Below, in pieces: positions 60,590-64,000 of a DNA stretch of 64,000 bases (position 1 is the first letter of the stretch; each line of letters begins with the position of its first letter). Origin of the DNA: an uncultured Verrucomicrobia subdivision 3 bacterium (GTDB taxonomy: Bacteria > Verrucomicrobiota > Verrucomicrobiia > Limisphaerales > UBA11358); NCBI GenBank assembly GCA_903895255.1, contig CAITTG010000005.1, forward strand, positions 1 to 64,000. The letters are read 5' to 3'. Position numbers and translations under genes: made by a program. The notes under the pieces are model-generated. The model did not search any database, was not told the origin of the DNA, and worked only from the letters and a program-made list of their open reading frames with translations.

Positions 60590-62142
60590 GGCAAAGTTCC
60601 TGTCAACGGTCCCAATCCCGCGCGGCGCGCCTTCTCCCGGCCATCCACCAGCAACGCCAGGCCCGCCCCACGCCCGAAATGCCGCCCGTCGCGATCCCAA
60701 ACGATGGTGAGTTGGTGACCGTGGTATTTAACGCCGTCCAGGCAAAACCAATTCCAAGCCGGTTCCGGCAGCAAGGGGGCAATGTCCACCTGGTTGTCGG
60801 CCCGGGGACGCAAACCCACCACCCCGGTGATCAGCAGGTCCGCAAAGGTGGAATGATTATAATAGCGGCTGCGTCCATTGACCCCGTTGATCCACTGCCC
60901 AGTCGTCTCGTCGGCGTACTCGCCGATATAGGGCTTGCCATCCGCGTGCTGGCTGTGCACGTAGGTGAGGAAGGCGTCAAAATAATCTGCGGACGCAACC
61001 CCCACCGGGTGGTAATCCCGCAGTTCATTCGCCAGCGCCACCAGTGTCTGACTCGTCGCGAAAGGCCAGACTGCGCCATCCCATTCACATTTGCCAAAGC
61101 CATGGGTGCGAAATTGCGGGTGCCGGCGTTCTGCCGTGGTGATGCCGTAAGGGGCGGAGAATCCTCGCGGGTCCATCAATTGCCGCCAGGCCCCCTGATA
61201 TTTCGCGTCATCGTCCGGCAATTCAAACATCCATGGGACAAAACCCAGCTCCTCCCGGGCATTGGAAAAAGTGCCGTCCGGCCGCCGCACTTCAAAAAAG
61301 CCGGCATCCGCATCCCAAAGCTCCACCTCAACCAATCGCTTGAGCGCCGCCGCCCGCGCCTCAAATTCGCCAGCCAGTGCCGCATTCCCGCTCAAGCGCG
61401 CGATGGCGGCAATCGCCCGCGCATTGCCGTACATGTAACTATTGATGGTCGGCCGCAGATTTTTCACCGTGCGCGAACCGCTGATGGATTCCTCCATGCC
61501 ATCCCGCACGTCAAACTGCCAGAAGAGTCCGTTGGTGGTCTGGTGCTCCTGTTCCCAAGCCCTGTAATCGGCCGCCAGATCGCCCACCAGATTCGTCGTA
61601 AACTTCCGGTCGCCCGTCACCAAATAACGGTCATAAACCGCGGCGGCAAACCAACTGCTGAATTTATGGAAATGCGGCTCGGGCAGCCCGCCATTGCCCC
61701 GGAGCCAAAAATGAATGTAATCATTCAGCACGGTCGTATCCTGCAACCAGCGGCCTTCGGCGATGTGAAACCCGGTGGCACAACTGATCGTGTTGAAAAC
61801 TCCCGCATGGCGCACCGGCGTCAGGAATTCAGTGATGACCATGCCATTGGTGCCCTGCACCAAATGCTTGCGAAAGGACCACCAGCGAAAATAATACACC
61901 TCCTCCACCTCGGCATCCGGACAGGCGAACATCGGCACGCCCTGCCGCAGCCAGTCCCCGGCGGCGGCATTGGGCACCGCATTGGTAATGTTCTCGTCCT
62001 CCATCGCGTTGAAATCTTCCACGTATCGGACGGACAGCCCCGGGTCCAGCACCGCCAGCCTTTGCGCGCGAACAGCCATGCCTCCTGCCAGCCAAATGCT
62101 CAGGAGCATCACCATCAACCAAAGATTCCAGATGGAGGTCAT
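60586..62142 (-). CDS. MGH1-like (alpha/alpha)6 glycoside hydrolase
   Basis: A predicted exported protein of 518 residues with an N-terminal hydrophobic signal (residues 5-26). The body has the look of the GH63/GH37-like (alpha/alpha)6 group (MGH1-like): EEVYYFRWWSFRKHLVQGTNGMVITEFLTPVRHAGVFNTISCATGFHIAEGRWLQD, FWQFDVRDGMEESISGSR, RPTINSYMYGNARAIAAIARLSG, FGFVPWMFELPDD and NHSTFADLLITGVVGLRPRADNQVDIAPLLP. The WQFDVRDGMEES stretch probably holds the catalytic acid, as WxWDS(G)xxxxxW does in relatives. Substrate unknown; it lies between the aldolase and the beta-helix protein. Confidence 0.8.
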   Translation of the reverse strand: MTSIWNLWLMVMLLSIWLAGGMAVRAQRLAVLDPGLSVRYVEDFNAMEDENITNAVPNAAAGDWLRQGVPMFACPDAEVEEVYYFRWWSFRKHLVQGTNGMVITEFLTPVRHAGVFNTISCATGFHIAEGRWLQDTTVLNDYIHFWLRGNGGLPEPHFHKFSSWFAAAVYDRYLVTGDRKFTTNLVGDLAADYRAWEQEHQTTNGLFWQFDVRDGMEESISGSRTVKNLRPTINSYMYGNARAIAAIARLSGNAALAGEFEARAAALKRLVEVELWDADAGFFEVRRPDGTFSNAREELGFVPWMFELPDDDAKYQGAWRQLMDPRGFSAPYGITTAERRHPQFRTHGFGKCEWDGAVWPFATSQTLVALANELRDYHPVGVASADYFDAFLTYVHSQHADGKPYIGEYADETTGQWINGVNGRSRYYNHSTFADLLITGVVGLRPRADNQVDIAPLLPEPAWNWFCLDGVKYHGHQLTIVWDRDGRHFGRGAGLALLVDGREKARRAGLGPLTGTLP

Positions 62143-62152
62143 TACGCGCTAT

Positions 62153-63073
62153 TTACTTTAAATCGCCCAGTTCGGGCGCCATGGCCTGCAACCGCGCTTG
62201 GACGATTTCGCGCTCGGCCGGCCGGAACCGGTGAAAAGGTTCCGCCATGAAATCCTCGCAAATCCCCTGGCAGGCCAGCGCGCATTTGATGCCCTTGATG
62301 ATGGCGGAAGAGTATTTGCCAATGCGATAAAAAGAATCGCTGACTTGCTGAATCAACTGCTGCCCCGCCGCCGCTCCCGCGCGGTCGCCCGCCCGGTGCG
62401 CGGCCACCACCCGGACATAAAGTTTGGGAAACAAATTGGCTCCGCCGCTCACGCCACCATCCCCGCCCAATTCCAGGGACGGCAACAATTTTTCCTCCGG
62501 CCCAATGAACAGCGACCAGTCGGGTCGCTCCTTGATGAGTTCCGCCACCGCTTGGTAATACGCCAGGTCCCCGGAACTGTCCTTGAATCCAATAATGCGC
62601 GGATTCTGCAACGCCCGGCGGATCGTCGGCAGTTCAATCGTGACCTTGGTGAGCGCCGGCATGTTATACAGAAACAAGGGCAGAGCCAGTTCCGGCACCA
62701 AATGGTCCAGATATTCCTGCAGTTCCGGCTGGGCCTCCGGCAAATAATACGGCGGAGCCAGCACCACCGCGCTGGCCCCGGACTCCGCCGCCTGCCGCGC
62801 GATTTGCACCGATTCCACAAACGCGGTGTCGGTGATTCCCACCAGCACCGGCACCCGGCCGGCGACCTGGCGGCAAACCCGCTCAATCAACTCCCGCCGC
62901 AGCCGGTAACTCAGGCTCGGCCCCTCCCCGGTCGTGCCCAGTATAAACAGTCCGTTCACGCCGCCAGCCAGAATATGCTCCAGCAATCGTTCCAAGCCCG
63001 CCACATCCAGTTGGTCACGGTCCAGTAACGGCGTGATCATCGGCGGGACAATTCCAGTAAGTCGGTTGGTCAT
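62153..63073 (-). CDS. DHDPS/NAL-family aldolase
   Basis: A cytoplasmic TIM-barrel aldolase of 306 residues. Motifs: NGLFILGTTGEGPSLS (the GTTGE carboxylate-binding loop), a catalytic Tyr in LFLYNMPALT, and the Schiff-base lysine K164 in RIIGFKDSSGDLAYY. The family includes dihydrodipicolinate synthase, N-acetylneuraminate lyase and 2-keto-3-deoxy sugar-acid aldolases. In this sugar operon a 2-keto-3-deoxy acid aldolase for uronate or rhamnonate breakdown is more likely than lysine synthesis. It starts one base before the MFS stop codon region and is followed 10 bp later by the MGH1-like gene. Confidence 0.87.
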   Translation of the reverse strand: MTNRLTGIVPPMITPLLDRDQLDVAGLERLLEHILAGGVNGLFILGTTGEGPSLSYRLRRELIERVCRQVAGRVPVLVGITDTAFVESVQIARQAAESGASAVVLAPPYYLPEAQPELQEYLDHLVPELALPLFLYNMPALTKVTIELPTIRRALQNPRIIGFKDSSGDLAYYQAVAELIKERPDWSLFIGPEEKLLPSLELGGDGGVSGGANLFPKLYVRVVAAHRAGDRAGAAAGQQLIQQVSDSFYRIGKYSSAIIKGIKCALACQGICEDFMAEPFHRFRPAEREIVQARLQAMAPELGDLK

Positions 63074-63074
63074 T

Positions 63075-64000
63075 TTAAATGGGTTTGGGGAATGGGACCT
63101 GTGGTTTTACGAACAAAATCAGGCCAATGCTCAGCAACGCCACGGCGGCGGCTCCAGTAAAGGCCAAGGTAAAATGTATGCCCTGGTCACGCATCCAGCC
63201 GAGCACGACGGTCGCCCCCGCCCCCACGCTGATGCTCACCAGGTTCATCAAGCCATAGCCCGTGGCCCGGTGTTCGGGCCGCGTAATCTGGCACAGAATG
63301 GGCATGTTGTTTCCGTCAAAAAAACCCCAGCCCAACCCGAACAAAATCATGCACAGAATGGCGGCGCCCAGGCTCGTTGACCACCCCAGGCCGGCCAAAG
63401 CCGCCGCCAGCAACAGAACTCCGGTGGCACTGGTGTAAATTCGCCCCCGTTGCCGCCGGCGCATCCAGTAATCCGCCACGCAGCCGCCCGCCAAAACGCC
63501 AATCAATGAGGCAATTTGAATATACCCCGTGGCGGACAATCCCGCCGGTCCCGCTTTCAAGTGAAAGGTGTCGGCCAGAAAGGTGGGCAGCCAGTTTTTC
63601 ATCATCCAGCCCGCGATGGCCGGCAACGTGAAATAGGCCACCAACAGCGCAAACGAGGGATTGGTCCAGAGCGCGCGCAGCGTGCCCCTCACGGTGACTG
63701 CCGGCGGACGGCTCATCGGGCTGTCACCGGGCTTAACCGCGTTGCGCAAAAGTAGCATCAGCACCACCGAGTACAACACCCCCGCCACCCCAAACCATGT
63801 GAAACAATCCCGCCAGGAACCCGTTTGCGCGATGTAACCACCAATCCCCCCCAGGGCCAGACCGCAGTAAATGCCGCTTTGATGCATACCCACCGCGCGC
63901 CCCCGCGTCGGTCCGGTATGATAATCGACAATCAACGCCAGCGCCGCCGGCATGTAAAAAGCCTCGCTGATGCCCATCGCGGCCCGGCACCACAGCATTT
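63075..64000 (-). CDS. MFS transporter (5' end outside window)
   Basis: The C-terminal 308 or so residues of a major facilitator carrier. The visible part starts in the first half (RMLWCRAAMGISEAFYMPAALALIVDYHTGPTRGRAVGMHQSGIYCGLALGG), so the N-terminal two or three helices lie beyond the window end; an ATG at 63998 is an internal methionine. The region resembles anion:cation symporters of the ExuT/GudP kind (hexuronate, glucarate), with LPTFLADTFHLKAGPAGLSATGYIQIASLIGVLAGGCVADY in the second half. Import of uronates would fit the locus. It is the first gene of the operon that I can see. Confidence 0.88.
   Translation of the reverse strand, partial: MLWCRAAMGISEAFYMPAALALIVDYHTGPTRGRAVGMHQSGIYCGLALGGIGGYIAQTGSWRDCFTWFGVAGVLYSVVLMLLLRNAVKPGDSPMSRPPAVTVRGTLRALWTNPSFALLVAYFTLPAIAGWMMKNWLPTFLADTFHLKAGPAGLSATGYIQIASLIGVLAGGCVADYWMRRRQRGRIYTSATGVLLLAAALAGLGWSTSLGAAILCMILFGLGWGFFDGNNMPILCQITRPEHRATGYGLMNLVSISVGAGATVVLGWMRDQGIHFTLAFTGAAAVALLSIGLILFVKPQVPFPKPI

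Overview
The window looks like chromosomal DNA of a free-living, oxygen-respiring member of the Verrucomicrobiota (Pedosphaera/Limisphaera-like). The evidence is by inspection only: a large secreted repeat protein and a relic gene that both end in the '...FYR' tail common in that phylum, a fused ccoN-ccoO oxidase gene, an isolated G^FTLVE / H-x9-DG pseudopilin-like protein, many secreted glycoside hydrolases without SusC/SusD, and fairly high GC. No marker gene fixes the genus.

Layout. (1) 1-12.1 kb: a short palindromic MITE-like element, an alpha-glucan phosphorylase, a 26-unit heptamer array, a roughly 2,190-residue secreted protein with a zinc-less metalloprotease-like head and ten copies of one repeat domain, and citramalate synthase. 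(2) 12.1-21.5 kb: a complete cbb3 cytochrome oxidase locus (ccoI, ccoS, an outer-membrane barrel protein, ccoNO fusion, ccoQ, ccoP, ccoG, ccoH, TauE/SafE-like) behind an 11-bp-arm palindrome that overlaps the ccoI start codon. (3) 21.5-26.7 kb: tRNA-Thr, a pseudopilin-like protein, then SRP RNA, dnaX, ybaB, recR and a YihX-like HAD phosphatase. (4) 26.8-40.7 kb: a degenerate aspartic-protease/TPR protein, a small lipoprotein, a tandem DUF3857-transglutaminase protein whose second half is dead, gcvP, a hemerythrin-like protein, a Tat-exported oxidoreductase, a relic gene, an M14-type peptidase and leuD. (5) 40.7-64 kb: a carbohydrate locus. GH20, GH78 and a sialidase-like enzyme lie on the plus strand and face a tightly packed minus-strand operon. 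In order of transcription this holds an MFS importer (cut by the window end), a DHDPS/KDG-type aldolase, an MGH1-like hydrolase, a beta-helix fusion protein, a DUF5060/GH-A protein, an unassigned TIM-barrel hydrolase, GH127, GH43, DUF3826, a Gfo/Idh/MocA enzyme and a GPH sugar symporter.

How the genes work together. The carbohydrate locus has the enzyme set expected for branched plant pectin (rhamnose, arabinofuranose and uronic-acid linkages). Most of its hydrolases carry signal peptides, sugars would enter through MFS/GPH carriers, and the aldolase and dehydrogenase would feed central metabolism. cimA and leuD, 30 kb apart, belong to one branched-chain amino-acid route and share an almost identical 20-nt palindrome-based motif plus a hairpin upstream, which suggests a common regulator. 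Repeats are abundant between genes: at least two REP-like hairpin families, a TCCGTGTTTATC family and the heptamer array.
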